From NCBI RefSeq assembly GCF_000424585.1, contig NZ_AUKE01000001.1, forward strand, positions 124,001 to 188,000: 64,000 bases of DNA, read 5' to 3'. The notes under the pieces were generated by a model, which ran no database searches, had not been told where the DNA came from, and saw only the letters and a list, made by a program, of their open reading frames with translations. Below, one piece after another: positions 42,080 through 49,313 of this stretch. The stretch is from Butyrivibrio sp. MC2013. GTDB lineage: Bacteria > Bacillota > Clostridia > Lachnospirales > Lachnospiraceae. Position 1 is the stretch's first letter, and the number at the start of each line of letters is the position of its first letter. A program made the position numbers and the translations under genes.

Positions 42080-42148
42080 ATAATATACGAAAACTATTTT
42101 TATGCAAGAGGTTTCTGTAAAATTATTTTATTAATTTTATTAAGTCAA
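42080..42148 (-). promoter_or_regulatory. candidate promoters of polysaccharide operon 1
   Basis: Two sigma-A-like promoters can be read on the minus strand. The first is TTGACT (42148-42143), 17 bases, TAATTT (42125-42120). The second is TTGCAT (42107-42102), 16 bases, TATTAT (42085-42080). The second would start about 40 bases before the cpsC ATG. The surrounding 200 bases are very AT-rich. Confidence 0.5.
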
Positions 42149-42330
42149 TTTTTTGCAATTCGATAATATATGTTACCGAAAGTATATCTTCAATATAATA
42201 GGCAAAAAACTAAAAGCATGTTGAATCTAAAATATTGTAATATTTTGCTGTGTATAATATGTATATTTATAAAATATATACTACTCGTTTTCGTATATTG
42301 CGTTTTCTATCATTCTTATTTCCAATAAAA

Positions 42331-42366
42331 AACTTGTTTGTACAAGTTGTACAAACAAGTTTTTTT
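42331..42366 (-). terminator. strong palindromic terminator after the EF-hand gene
   Basis: Arms 42332-42344 and 42348-42360 are perfect over 13 bases (ACTTGTTTGTACA / TGTACAAACAAGT). T runs follow on both strands, so it can act in both directions. It separates the EF-hand gene from the promoter of the polysaccharide operon. Confidence 0.85.
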
Positions 42367-42410
42367 CATGGGCTTATATCATATTTTTCCTGTATCAATT
42401 GCGCTAATGG

Positions 42411-43577
42411 TCATGCCCTTTGTTCCACTGCCAGATCCACATGCTGTATGGTGCCTACTCCTATTCCGCTCTCTCTCAGGAAGATACCTGACGACCTGAT
42501 AGCGCCGCCTATGGTATCTGCCATGCCATTATCATCATAGAGATCAAAGCTAGTCTTTGCTTCGCCCAGATATATGGCTCCCACATCAGCATCCTTTAGT
42601 GACAGCAGCTTGTCATCGCCATTTTCACCCTTTATCCAGACCTTTAAGAGCTGCCAGCTGTTCTCATCATTCTCATCTATCCAGCCGTTGCCATCTTCGT
42701 CAAGTTTCTCAAGTTCCCCAAAGCCGTCTCCTGTAGTAGCGCCAAAGAGCTCGCTCCCATCACCTATCATGCCGTCGCCGTTGATATCTGCTGCCAGAAA
42801 GCCTGAGCCCGCTCCCGGAATACGTACCTGTTCTTTTACCCCGTCTGCATCCAGATCAAAGAGGAAGGACTGATCGGATATGCTGGTCAGTTCATTTCCC
42901 ACATTGATGATAAGAGGATCCATGAGCATGGCAGGAAGTGCTCCCGTATTAACCTTGCTATAACTGATAAACTCTCTGCTCATCCCAAAGCTGATATTAA
43001 AATCCATGACTCTGCCATCCTCTGTGACCGCCCTTCCAAAGCCCTGAAACTGTGTGGACATTGCTTCATAATTCTGCATTGTAATAGCAGAACTACCATG
43101 CGACATTCCAAAGCCGGAGAGCCCTTTCACAGATCCTGCACTCACTAGTCCTGTCTGTCCTGCAGCTTTAAAGTCTCCTCCTGTCAGGGACCTCATCCTA
43201 TCTGCTGCTCTTTCTGCAAATACCCCATTTCCATCACCAAACCTGGCCATCATCTCCAGTATCATCTGCAGGAGCCTCATTTGTATGCTCTCTATGGGAC
43301 TAAGCTCCTCCTCCCTGACTACTGCCGCTGTCTGACTTACGTATGCCTCTGACTTTTCCGAGGTATACATGGATGAATAGAGGCCGCTCATGTCCATGGA
43401 TAAGAGCTCGCCTGCGCCATTCCCCTTCACATACCTGTCCCGCCTTTCGCTGACACTTTTTTCCTCCGCTTCCATTTTGCTGCCCATCAAGAATCCAAAA
43501 CTGCCAAAGCTATTTTTACCAGAGCTCTTATAGCTGTTTTCCGATCTTAAGGTTACGTCACTTGCTGCAATTCTCAT
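42411..43577 (-). CDS. EF-hand-like calcium-binding protein with a sigma-28-like promoter
   Basis: The 388-residue protein has no signal peptide. The N-terminal half (about 1-200) is polar, with a MRLLQMILEMMARFGDG helix. The C-terminal half has EF-hand-like loops: DLDADGVKEQV near 247, DINGDGMIGDGSELFG near 271 and DEDGNGWIDENDENSW near 297. Similar proteins in Clostridia are annotated only as EF-hand or VCBS-like. The ATG at 43575-43577 has AAGGAGGT upstream. The sigma-28-like promoter at 43739-43766 suggests expression with flagellar genes. The protein may be exported by a signal-less route such as the flagellar exporter, but this is a guess. Confidence 0.7.
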   Translation of the reverse strand: MRIAASDVTLRSENSYKSSGKNSFGSFGFLMGSKMEAEEKSVSERRDRYVKGNGAGELLSMDMSGLYSSMYTSEKSEAYVSQTAAVVREEELSPIESIQMRLLQMILEMMARFGDGNGVFAERAADRMRSLTGGDFKAAGQTGLVSAGSVKGLSGFGMSHGSSAITMQNYEAMSTQFQGFGRAVTEDGRVMDFNISFGMSREFISYSKVNTGALPAMLMDPLIINVGNELTSISDQSFLFDLDADGVKEQVRIPGAGSGFLAADINGDGMIGDGSELFGATTGDGFGELEKLDEDGNGWIDENDENSWQLLKVWIKGENGDDKLLSLKDADVGAIYLGEAKTSFDLYDDNGMADTIGGAIRSSGIFLRESGIGVGTIQHVDLAVEQRA

Positions 43578-43966
43578 AGCTGATACCTCCTTGAAGACAT
43601 TGCATATACTTCTTTCCCCGCAAAAAGCGCACAAAAATAACGCCTCCCACGGTTGCACTCTCGTGCATTAACTGTAACTCTTCCGTGAAACGCGCCGTCC
43701 ATAGCAAATGATAAATCCTTTTTCCTTTGCTAAATCATATATCGGAGATATCACATTTTAACTTTACATTTATCTTTTCTAGCTTTTGTATGATAATAGC
43801 TATAAAAACTTCCTAATAAGTGATTCTTATCATCATCAATGATATACTGTTATGGCAGGTTCTTGTAAATAAGCCTATCTGGTGTTGCCAGCATATAGAC
43901 AAGTGCCATCATCCGGCTTGTTTGCAAAAGTGGTAGCTGTAACTATATTTCACTCACACAGGACAT
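43578..43966. other. divergent intergenic region between EF-hand and GT4 genes
   Basis: The 389 bases hold the sigma-28-like promoter and a leader of about 155 bases for the leftward EF-hand gene, plus the control region of the rightward glycosyltransferase gene. TGGCAG...TTGCCA around 43853-43890 could form a loose stem in the rightward leader, but no riboswitch family was recognised. Confidence 0.4.
43739..43766 (-). promoter_or_regulatory. sigma-28-like promoter for the EF-hand gene
   Basis: On the minus strand TAAAGTT (TAAA at 43766-43763) and CCGATAT (43745-43739) are separated by 17 bases, the same layout as upstream of the diguanylate cyclase. CCGATAT is the Bacillus SigD form of the -10 box. 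Confidence 0.6.
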
Positions 43967-45142
43967 ATGATCATGGCCAATATACTAATACTCGCAAATG
44001 ATTCCTCAGGATTCTACCTATTCAGAAAAGAGCTCCTGATAGAGCTCATCCGCTTGGGCCACAGTGTCCGGATCAGTATTCCTGACGACAGATATGCCGG
44101 GGAGCTCTCAGACCTTGGCACTGATATTATCAAAACCGACATTGACAGGCGCGGTATTAATCCAGTCAAAGATATAAAGCTTATCAGTTCATACCTAAAG
44201 CTCTTAAAAAGCCTCCGTCCGGATCTGGTCCTGACCTATACCATCAAACCCAATGTCTACGGAGCCATAGCTTCCTCCATCAGAGGCATTCCTTACATGT
44301 CTACCATAACCGGCCTTGGTACAGCCTTTGAACGCCGGGGCATAGTCCGGAACGTTGCTGTCAGCCTTTACAAAATAGCCTGCAGAAAGGCTTCCTGCGT
44401 ATTTTTTCAAAACAGCAGCAACATGGAGATCTTTAACCAAGCCGGCATCAAGGCTCCAAAGACCGTCCTTGTAAGCGGCTCCGGAGTAAATACTGATTTC
44501 TTTAGCCCGGATGCAGACTATGCAAATGATACAGATCATTCTAAGCTCAATAATATCGCTGACAAGTATGATTCCGGCTCAGGCCATGAAGAAAACGCTG
44601 ACAGCACCTGCTCTGCGACCTCTTTTGTATATGTTGGAAGGCTGATGCGCGAAAAGGGTATGGATGAGTTCCTGGAAGCTGCAGGAAGGATGAAGGACAA
44701 ATATGGCGACAAGGTATCCTTCCTGGCTGTAGGTTATGATGATGATAATTATGCAGAGAAGATCACTTCTAAGCCCGGCCTCATAGAGCACCTGCCTTTT
44801 ACCAAGAACGTGCGTGCCATCTATGCTGCTGCCGATGCCCTTGTCCAGCCTTCATATCATGAAGGCATGTCCAACACCATCATGGAAGCCGCCTCAATGG
44901 CCACTCCTGTCCTCTGCTCAGATATCCCGGGCTGCAGAGAGCTGGTAGATGACAGCGTGACAGGCTTTTACTTTAAGCCAGCCGACAGCGCTTCACTCAC
45001 AGCTGCCATGGAGCGCTTTATGGAAATGGATGCTGATGCACGCGCCAAGATGGGAACTGCCGCAAGAGCTAAGATGCTCGCCGAATTTGACAGACGAAAC
45101 GTTGTAAAGAGCTATATTGATGAGATCATGAGCCTACTGTAA
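43967..45142 (+). CDS. GT4-family glycosyltransferase
   Basis: The 391-residue cytoplasmic protein is a GT-B enzyme. The N-terminal part has ILANDSSGFYLFRKELLIELIRLGHSV and DLVLTYTIKPNVYGAIASSIRGIPYMSTITGLGTAFE, as in PglA/WbnK-type GT4 enzymes acting on bacillosamine- or GalNAc-linked lipids. The C-terminal part has FVYVGRLMREKGMDEFLEAA and PSYHEGMSNTIMEAASMATPVLCSDIPGCRELV. A charged low-complexity insert (about 182-220) separates the halves. It is monocistronic on the plus strand and divergent from the leftward genes. The start may be this ATG or the one six bases on. Its likeness to PglA fits the PglF/E/C genes of operon 2. Confidence 0.88.
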   Translation: MIMANILILANDSSGFYLFRKELLIELIRLGHSVRISIPDDRYAGELSDLGTDIIKTDIDRRGINPVKDIKLISSYLKLLKSLRPDLVLTYTIKPNVYGAIASSIRGIPYMSTITGLGTAFERRGIVRNVAVSLYKIACRKASCVFFQNSSNMEIFNQAGIKAPKTVLVSGSGVNTDFFSPDADYANDTDHSKLNNIADKYDSGSGHEENADSTCSATSFVYVGRLMREKGMDEFLEAAGRMKDKYGDKVSFLAVGYDDDNYAEKITSKPGLIEHLPFTKNVRAIYAAADALVQPSYHEGMSNTIMEAASMATPVLCSDIPGCRELVDDSVTGFYFKPADSASLTAAMERFMEMDADARAKMGTAARAKMLAEFDRRNVVKSYIDEIMSLL

Positions 45143-45163
45143 ACATTTACAGTAGGCTCTATT
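45130..45163 (+). terminator. terminator of the plus-strand GT4 gene
   Basis: Arms 45130-45143 and 45146-45159 pair perfectly over 14 bases (GAGCCTACTGTAAA and its complement), with the TAA stop codon inside the left arm. TATTT follows. The stem is unusual in overlapping the end of the coding sequence. Confidence 0.7.
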
Positions 45164-45456
45164 TACTGTTATTTTGATAATGATCAGCAAGCAACAAATA
45201 CACATTATTTACTTATCAGCAAACTTATGGTATTGTATCTTTCGTAAACTCTTCATGCTCAGAGATCACGGCATTTCGCCAACTGATTCCAACCGGCATT
45301 TTGCATTAGAGATACACGTTATTGGATTATTTTATTGCTGCTTTCCAAACAGGTTTTATGGCCTTTTCATGGTCATAGTAATCGTTTTCTGCAGTATATG
45401 CTTTTTCTGTACCCTGTGCACGAAGTGTTTTACTAATATTTACTCACGGAGGAGAA
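45164..45456. other. intergenic stretch without recognised gene
   Basis: About 290 bases lie between the GT4 terminator and the next gene. Frames here overlap the next gene out of phase and lack ribosome sites. Only a strong GGAGGAG ribosome site at the right end was identified. Confidence 0.4.
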
Positions 45457-46422
45457 ATGAAAGAACAAGGACTAAATATCGACGATCATATCTATTCCGA
45501 TACAGCATATGATGATGCTTTTCGGACTATGGAAGGGAGGTGTGATGATCTTCTGATTCCCTTTGTCAGTCATATGTTCAAGGAGAACTACGGCAGAGAT
45601 GCCAAAGTCAAGAGACTGCGAAATGAGCAGTTTATAGAACATGAGGACGGGTCAGAGGAGAAAAGGATTACAGATTCCAGTTTTGAGATCATCTGGAAGA
45701 ACGTGACAAAACGCTATCATTTGGAATGTGAAAGCAAGAAATATGACGGCACTTTGCTGATCAGGTTATTCGAATATGACTCTCAGATAGCCAAGAACAC
45801 CGCGGAAGGATCCATGTATAAACTCAAGGTCAGCATACCCAATTCCGGGCTTCTGCTGCTAAGAGGCACCGATAATACACCAAAATCAGCCGAGATAGAG
45901 ATAGCCATGCCAAATGAGAGATCAGCTTCCTACAAAGTGCCCATAATGAAGATGGCTGACTATACTATCGATGATATATTCAACGAACATCTTTACATGC
46001 TGATCCCTTTTTATATTTTCAATTATGAGAAGATGCTTCCCGACATAGATTCGGACGAAAACCAGATAGATAAGCTGCTAAGTGAATACAGCGAGATCTT
46101 TGACAGGCTCCGATCAGAGCAGGAACGGGGCGTATTGTCAGCCCATTCCTACAGTGCTATCATTAAATTATCACATAGAGTAGCTTATAAACTCACGATG
46201 AAACAGGATAAGATTCAGAAGAAAGTGGGTGATTTTATGGGCGGAAAAGTACTGGACCTCCCTGAATTCAGAATATACGACGAAGGCAAAGCCGAGGGAT
46301 TGGCCGAGGGATTGGCTGAAGGCGAAAAGATGCGAAAGGAAATGGCTAGTACCATCGAAGCACTAACAGCTCGCATCAAAGAGCTTGAACAACAGCAGAA
46401 AGATCAAAATCTATCAAATTGA
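45457..46422 (+). CDS. PD-(D/E)XK (Rpn/PDDEXK_2-like) family protein
   Basis: The 321-residue protein resembles the Rpn/transposase-associated nuclease-like proteins common in Lachnospiraceae. It has an N-terminal DDAFRTM...LLIPFVSHMF, then ITDSSFEIIW and YHLECESKKYDG, which fit the D...E-x-(Q/K/E) strands of the fold with Glu in the last position. The tail GKAEGLAEGLAEGEKMRKEM then runs into a coiled coil (about 285-321). Related proteins promote recombination or are of unknown function. GGAGGAG lies upstream of the ATG. The AEGL tail is coded by a 12-base tandem repeat that could vary in length. Confidence 0.7.
   Translation: MKEQGLNIDDHIYSDTAYDDAFRTMEGRCDDLLIPFVSHMFKENYGRDAKVKRLRNEQFIEHEDGSEEKRITDSSFEIIWKNVTKRYHLECESKKYDGTLLIRLFEYDSQIAKNTAEGSMYKLKVSIPNSGLLLLRGTDNTPKSAEIEIAMPNERSASYKVPIMKMADYTIDDIFNEHLYMLIPFYIFNYEKMLPDIDSDENQIDKLLSEYSEIFDRLRSEQERGVLSAHSYSAIIKLSHRVAYKLTMKQDKIQKKVGDFMGGKVLDLPEFRIYDEGKAEGLAEGLAEGEKMRKEMASTIEALTARIKELEQQQKDQNLSN
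46291..46314 (+). repeat. 12-base tandem repeat in the Rpn-like gene
   Basis: GCCGAGGGATTG is present twice in perfect tandem, followed by a third diverged unit (GCTGAAGGC). It codes AEGL units. Being a multiple of three, length change keeps the frame. Confidence 0.75.
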
Positions 46423-46460
46423 GCTCATATAAAACAATTCAATAATTATCTCTAATGCTT

Positions 46461-46490
46461 CATGGCCGGGTGAATGATCACCCGGTCATG
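46461..46490. terminator. bidirectional terminator between convergent genes
   Basis: Arms 46461-46473 and 46478-46490 pair over 12 of 13 bases (CATGGCCGGGTGA / TCACCCGGTCATG). It lies between the 3' ends of the Rpn-like gene and the HAD gene; flanking T runs are modest. Confidence 0.6.
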
Positions 46491-46499
46491 TTAATTATC

Positions 46500-47198
46500 T
46501 TATCTCATCCCATAATATAGCCCATCCATATTAGCGAAATGAACTGCTCCCATTCCCAGTTCACCCGGCGCCACAAAGTCCTTGCTGAGATTATCACCAA
46601 TGTATACCAGATCCGGATAATCAATAGCCAGCCTCTCTTTCATGAGGATAAAGGCTTTAGAACAAGGTTTTCTGTATTCTATGCCTCCCAACTCATCCGT
46701 CACTATGATCTCGTCAAAATATTCTTCCAGACCAAGCGCCTTGATCTTTGCCCTTTGAGCTATGGGCCTGCCGTCAGTAATGAGGCCCAGTCTGCAGCCG
46801 CCCGCCTTGAGCTTTAGGAGCATATCAGCAACTCCGGGATAAAAATCTATGTCAGGCTCCTGATTTCTGTATATTCCCAGACATTTATCCTTAAGCTCAT
46901 CAGTATAGATACCCTCTGAATGAAGGACGCTGTCTATGGCACTCTCCTTATTCTCAAATGCCCTCCATAGCTTACCATCTGCATCAGACACCTGCGGCAG
47001 TGCCGCAGCAATCTTCCTGTAGCCGCTTCTGACATAGGCCTTTTCTCCATAAAGAGTATCATCCAGATCAAAGATCACGCCCTTGTATTTCCTGACTAGC
47101 TCGTAGGCATCTGTAATCTTTGATATTGTGATCATTCTCCCTGACTCTCCTGCGCCAGTGATCCTATCATCCATCTTGTCCTTAATCTCTTTCTCCAT
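46500..47198 (-). CDS. HAD-superfamily hydrolase
   Basis: The 232-residue protein has all four HAD motifs: FDLDDTLYGEK near 43 (nucleophile Asp), LITDGRP near 139, the Lys in RKPCSKAF, and VYIGDNLSKDF near 200. It should remove phosphate from a small molecule, perhaps a sugar phosphate or nucleotide. It is the last gene of operon 2, 71 bases after an ATP-grasp gene, so it may act in the same side pathway. AGAGG precedes the ATG; a second ATG at about 47135 is possible. Confidence 0.87.
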   Translation of the reverse strand: MEKEIKDKMDDRITGAGESGRMITISKITDAYELVRKYKGVIFDLDDTLYGEKAYVRSGYRKIAAALPQVSDADGKLWRAFENKESAIDSVLHSEGIYTDELKDKCLGIYRNQEPDIDFYPGVADMLLKLKAGGCRLGLITDGRPIAQRAKIKALGLEEYFDEIIVTDELGGIEYRKPCSKAFILMKERLAIDYPDLVYIGDNLSKDFVAPGELGMGAVHFANMDGLYYGMR

Positions 47199-47269
47199 CC
47201 ACTACCTCTTAACGTAAGCGCTAGATGCTCCTAACCAAAAGACAGCATAGTCAGAGCTCTCATCATGCT

Positions 47270-48250
47270 TTATCCTTGAGGATTAATACAAATGCTCTGA
47301 TCAAAACGGCTGTATATCTCTCCGTCTCTTGCAGCCCCTCTCATAAAGGTCAGTTTTTCGCCCCTGAGCATCCTGATCACAGCTTCAGCGCTATCCGCTC
47401 CTGCCTTGATGCTAAGAGGCGCGCCGCCGCCAAACCTGGGATTGATCTCGATATAATAGTTGTCACCGCTGTTATTATCCTTGATCAACTGGACCGTGAT
47501 CTGTCCTGAAGGAGCAAAATCCGCTGCAAGCGTCAGCATCTCATCTATCATCAGATCATTTTGCTCTATCCTGGTCTGAAGCACTTCTCCCGCCCTTACG
47601 GCAAGCCTTTCCCTGGGTGTGATATAGACAGGCTTCCCCTCATAATCACAAAATATATCAATTGTATATTCTCTTCCTTCAATGTAGGGCTGGATAATAT
47701 AATCCCCAATCTTATCAGCGTATACCCTCAGATCCTCCAGACTGTCAACCTTGTAAGCATTGATGCTGGAAGACCCGTCACAGGGCTTTATAAATACAGG
47801 AAAAGAAATCTCACCTGCAGCTAGCATCGCTTCCACTGCAGACACGCTGTTGACAGGCTTTGGCGATTTCAGACCCAGAGAAATAAAATAGTCCGCTGTA
47901 TAATTCTTGTCCCTGCAGATCTTTACTTTATCGGGAGCAGCTATCAGTACCTTGCAGGCTATATCTTCAAACCTCTCCTTGTTCTGAGACAGTATAAGGA
48001 GATCTGTATCAATGGTAGGTATCAGACAGTCCACCTTCTCCCCGCGACAATAATCCAAAAGATGATCTATGTATCCAGGATCCCTTATGGGAAGCGCCTT
48101 CAAAGTACGGTCGCAAAAATAAAGAGCCGGCGCATTGGTATTCATGTCAGCTCCTATTATGGTCAAGTCTTCACCCAGCTTGTCTGCAGCATTCCTGAAC
48201 GCCTGCATCAGCTCCACTCTTCTTCCTACGGAAGTAAATAATATTTTCAT
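47270..48250 (-). CDS. ATP-grasp enzyme (CarB-like ligase)
   Basis: The 326-residue protein has an N-terminal pre-ATP-grasp domain (ILFTSVGRRVELMQAF) and an ATP-grasp domain (about 115-300). Features are FPVFIKPCDGSSSINAYKV, DYIIQPYIEGREYTIDIFCD, and the metal-binding YYIEINPRFGGGAPL. Such enzymes join a carboxylate to an amine or similar group using ATP. In a glycan operon next to a phosphosugar transferase it may make an amino-acid or acyl-amide sugar, or a carbamoyl-type substituent. GGAGA precedes the ATG. It is 21 bases from the PglC-like gene, so it is co-transcribed. Confidence 0.87.
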   Translation of the reverse strand: MKILFTSVGRRVELMQAFRNAADKLGEDLTIIGADMNTNAPALYFCDRTLKALPIRDPGYIDHLLDYCRGEKVDCLIPTIDTDLLILSQNKERFEDIACKVLIAAPDKVKICRDKNYTADYFISLGLKSPKPVNSVSAVEAMLAAGEISFPVFIKPCDGSSSINAYKVDSLEDLRVYADKIGDYIIQPYIEGREYTIDIFCDYEGKPVYITPRERLAVRAGEVLQTRIEQNDLMIDEMLTLAADFAPSGQITVQLIKDNNSGDNYYIEINPRFGGGAPLSIKAGADSAEAVIRMLRGEKLTFMRGAARDGEIYSRFDQSICINPQG

Positions 48251-48271
48251 AGATTCTCCAGTCTGTCCCGA

Positions 48272-48877
48272 TCAATTGTTCCCATTAAAGGGCTCCATGG
48301 TGGCATTGCCCTCCTGAGATATGCCCTCTCTCTTCACCACTGTCCTGACTGTATCCAGGACAATCCTAAGGTCAGTGATAAAGCTTATATGGTCCACATA
48401 CCATACGTCCAGCTGAAACTTCTCTTTCCAGCTGATGGAATTACGCCCATGCACCTGCGCATAACCTGTAAGTCCCGGTCTGACATCATGACGACGAGCC
48501 TGCTCGGCTGAGTATAGAGGCAGATAGGACACCAAGAGCGGCCTGGGGCCAATAAAGCTCATATCCCCCTTTAGTATGTTGATAAACTCCGGAAGCTCAT
48601 CCATGCTGGTAGATCTGAGCCACTTGCCAAAAGTGCCTAGCCTCTCTTCATCAGGAAGGAGCTCCCCATTCTCATCTCTCTTATCAGACATAGTACGAAA
48701 TTTGTACATCTTAAATACGCGCCCCTTGTAGCCTGGCCTGTCCTGCTTAAAAAGGACGGGACTACCAAGCTTTACCCTGACCATGATCGCCAGGATCAGA
48801 TAGAGCCAGCAAAAGAGCACAAGGATCATGAGAGATATTATAATGTCAATAAACCTCTTAACGATTCTTCTATACAC
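48272..48877 (-). CDS. pglC: initiating phosphoglycosyl-1-phosphate transferase (PglC/WcaJ-domain type)
   Basis: The protein of about 201 residues is a monotopic bacterial sugar transferase (PF02397). It has a re-entrant helix (about 12-34), KFRTM, the Asp-Glu pair in STSMDELPEFINILKGDMSFIGPRP, and the DVRPGLTGYAQVHGRN motif. Its short length and lack of an N-terminal Rossmann part match PglC, which places phospho-diNAcBac on undecaprenyl phosphate. It is the only initiating enzyme in the window. I chose the GTG at 48877 because the family begins V/M-Y-R-R; a GTG at 48925 would add 16 residues of poor fit. A 436-base repeat-rich gap separates it from the aminotransferase. Confidence 0.88.
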   Translation of the reverse strand: MYRRIVKRFIDIIISLMILVLFCWLYLILAIMVRVKLGSPVLFKQDRPGYKGRVFKMYKFRTMSDKRDENGELLPDEERLGTFGKWLRSTSMDELPEFINILKGDMSFIGPRPLLVSYLPLYSAEQARRHDVRPGLTGYAQVHGRNSISWKEKFQLDVWYVDHISFITDLRIVLDTVRTVVKREGISQEGNATMEPFNGNN

Positions 48878-48959
48878 AATCAATACCTGTAAAAAACATA
48901 CCAACCACAACTTCTTTGCCGTCACTGTTCACTCGTTATCAACTCATAGACGGCAACTA

Positions 48960-49280
48960 CATACATCATTATATCGCTTTACTCATTTGTATAGCATAAG
49001 CATATCTGAAACATTCAGGAATAATCTGCATAATCTTATTTATAATACGCAAACGACCTTCCGGGCACAACCGGAGCATGTAGCCCCGCTCATTTGTATA
49101 ATAAAAAGACCTGCCGGGCACGTCTGTTTTATGTAGACTTGCTCATTTGCTTAATCCAAACGACTGCAGGGCCCTTGCGAGCGGCCGGCAGTTAGCGGCC
49201 GTCCTTTGGCCGCTTACTACCGCTGCCAGCGAGCAGGAGCGAAAGCGTGCCCAAAGTGTTTGGACTAAGCAAATGAGCGG
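48960..49280. repeat. degenerate 60-bp direct repeats and a palindromic element with 21-bp ends
   Basis: Two adjacent units of about 60 bases (about 49042-49100 and 49100-49155) share CCGGGCAC, ATGTAG and GCTCATTTG, and a third CTCATTTGTATA copy lies at 48981. The right part, 49141-49278, is bounded by 21-bp inverted ends (49141-49161 with 49258-49278, 20 of 21 match) and has an AGCGGCC/GGCCGCT centre. It also carries a CGCTTTCGCTCCTGCTC core (minus strand) like those near 4380 and 56340. No gene is inside. It lies within operon 2, so it may form RNA structure between the aminotransferase and PglC-like genes. Confidence 0.6.
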
Positions 49281-49313
49281 CAGCACACATACTGTGTGCC
49301 CAATGTGTTTATC

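Noticed and set aside
45174-45512. 112-codon frame before the Rpn-like gene
   Set aside because: It overlaps that gene in another frame, is rich in rare Cys/Phe patterns, and lacks a ribosome site.
48960-49280. CRISPR or tRNA-like element
   Set aside because: The units are adjacent and degenerate rather than spaced, and no cloverleaf could be drawn.
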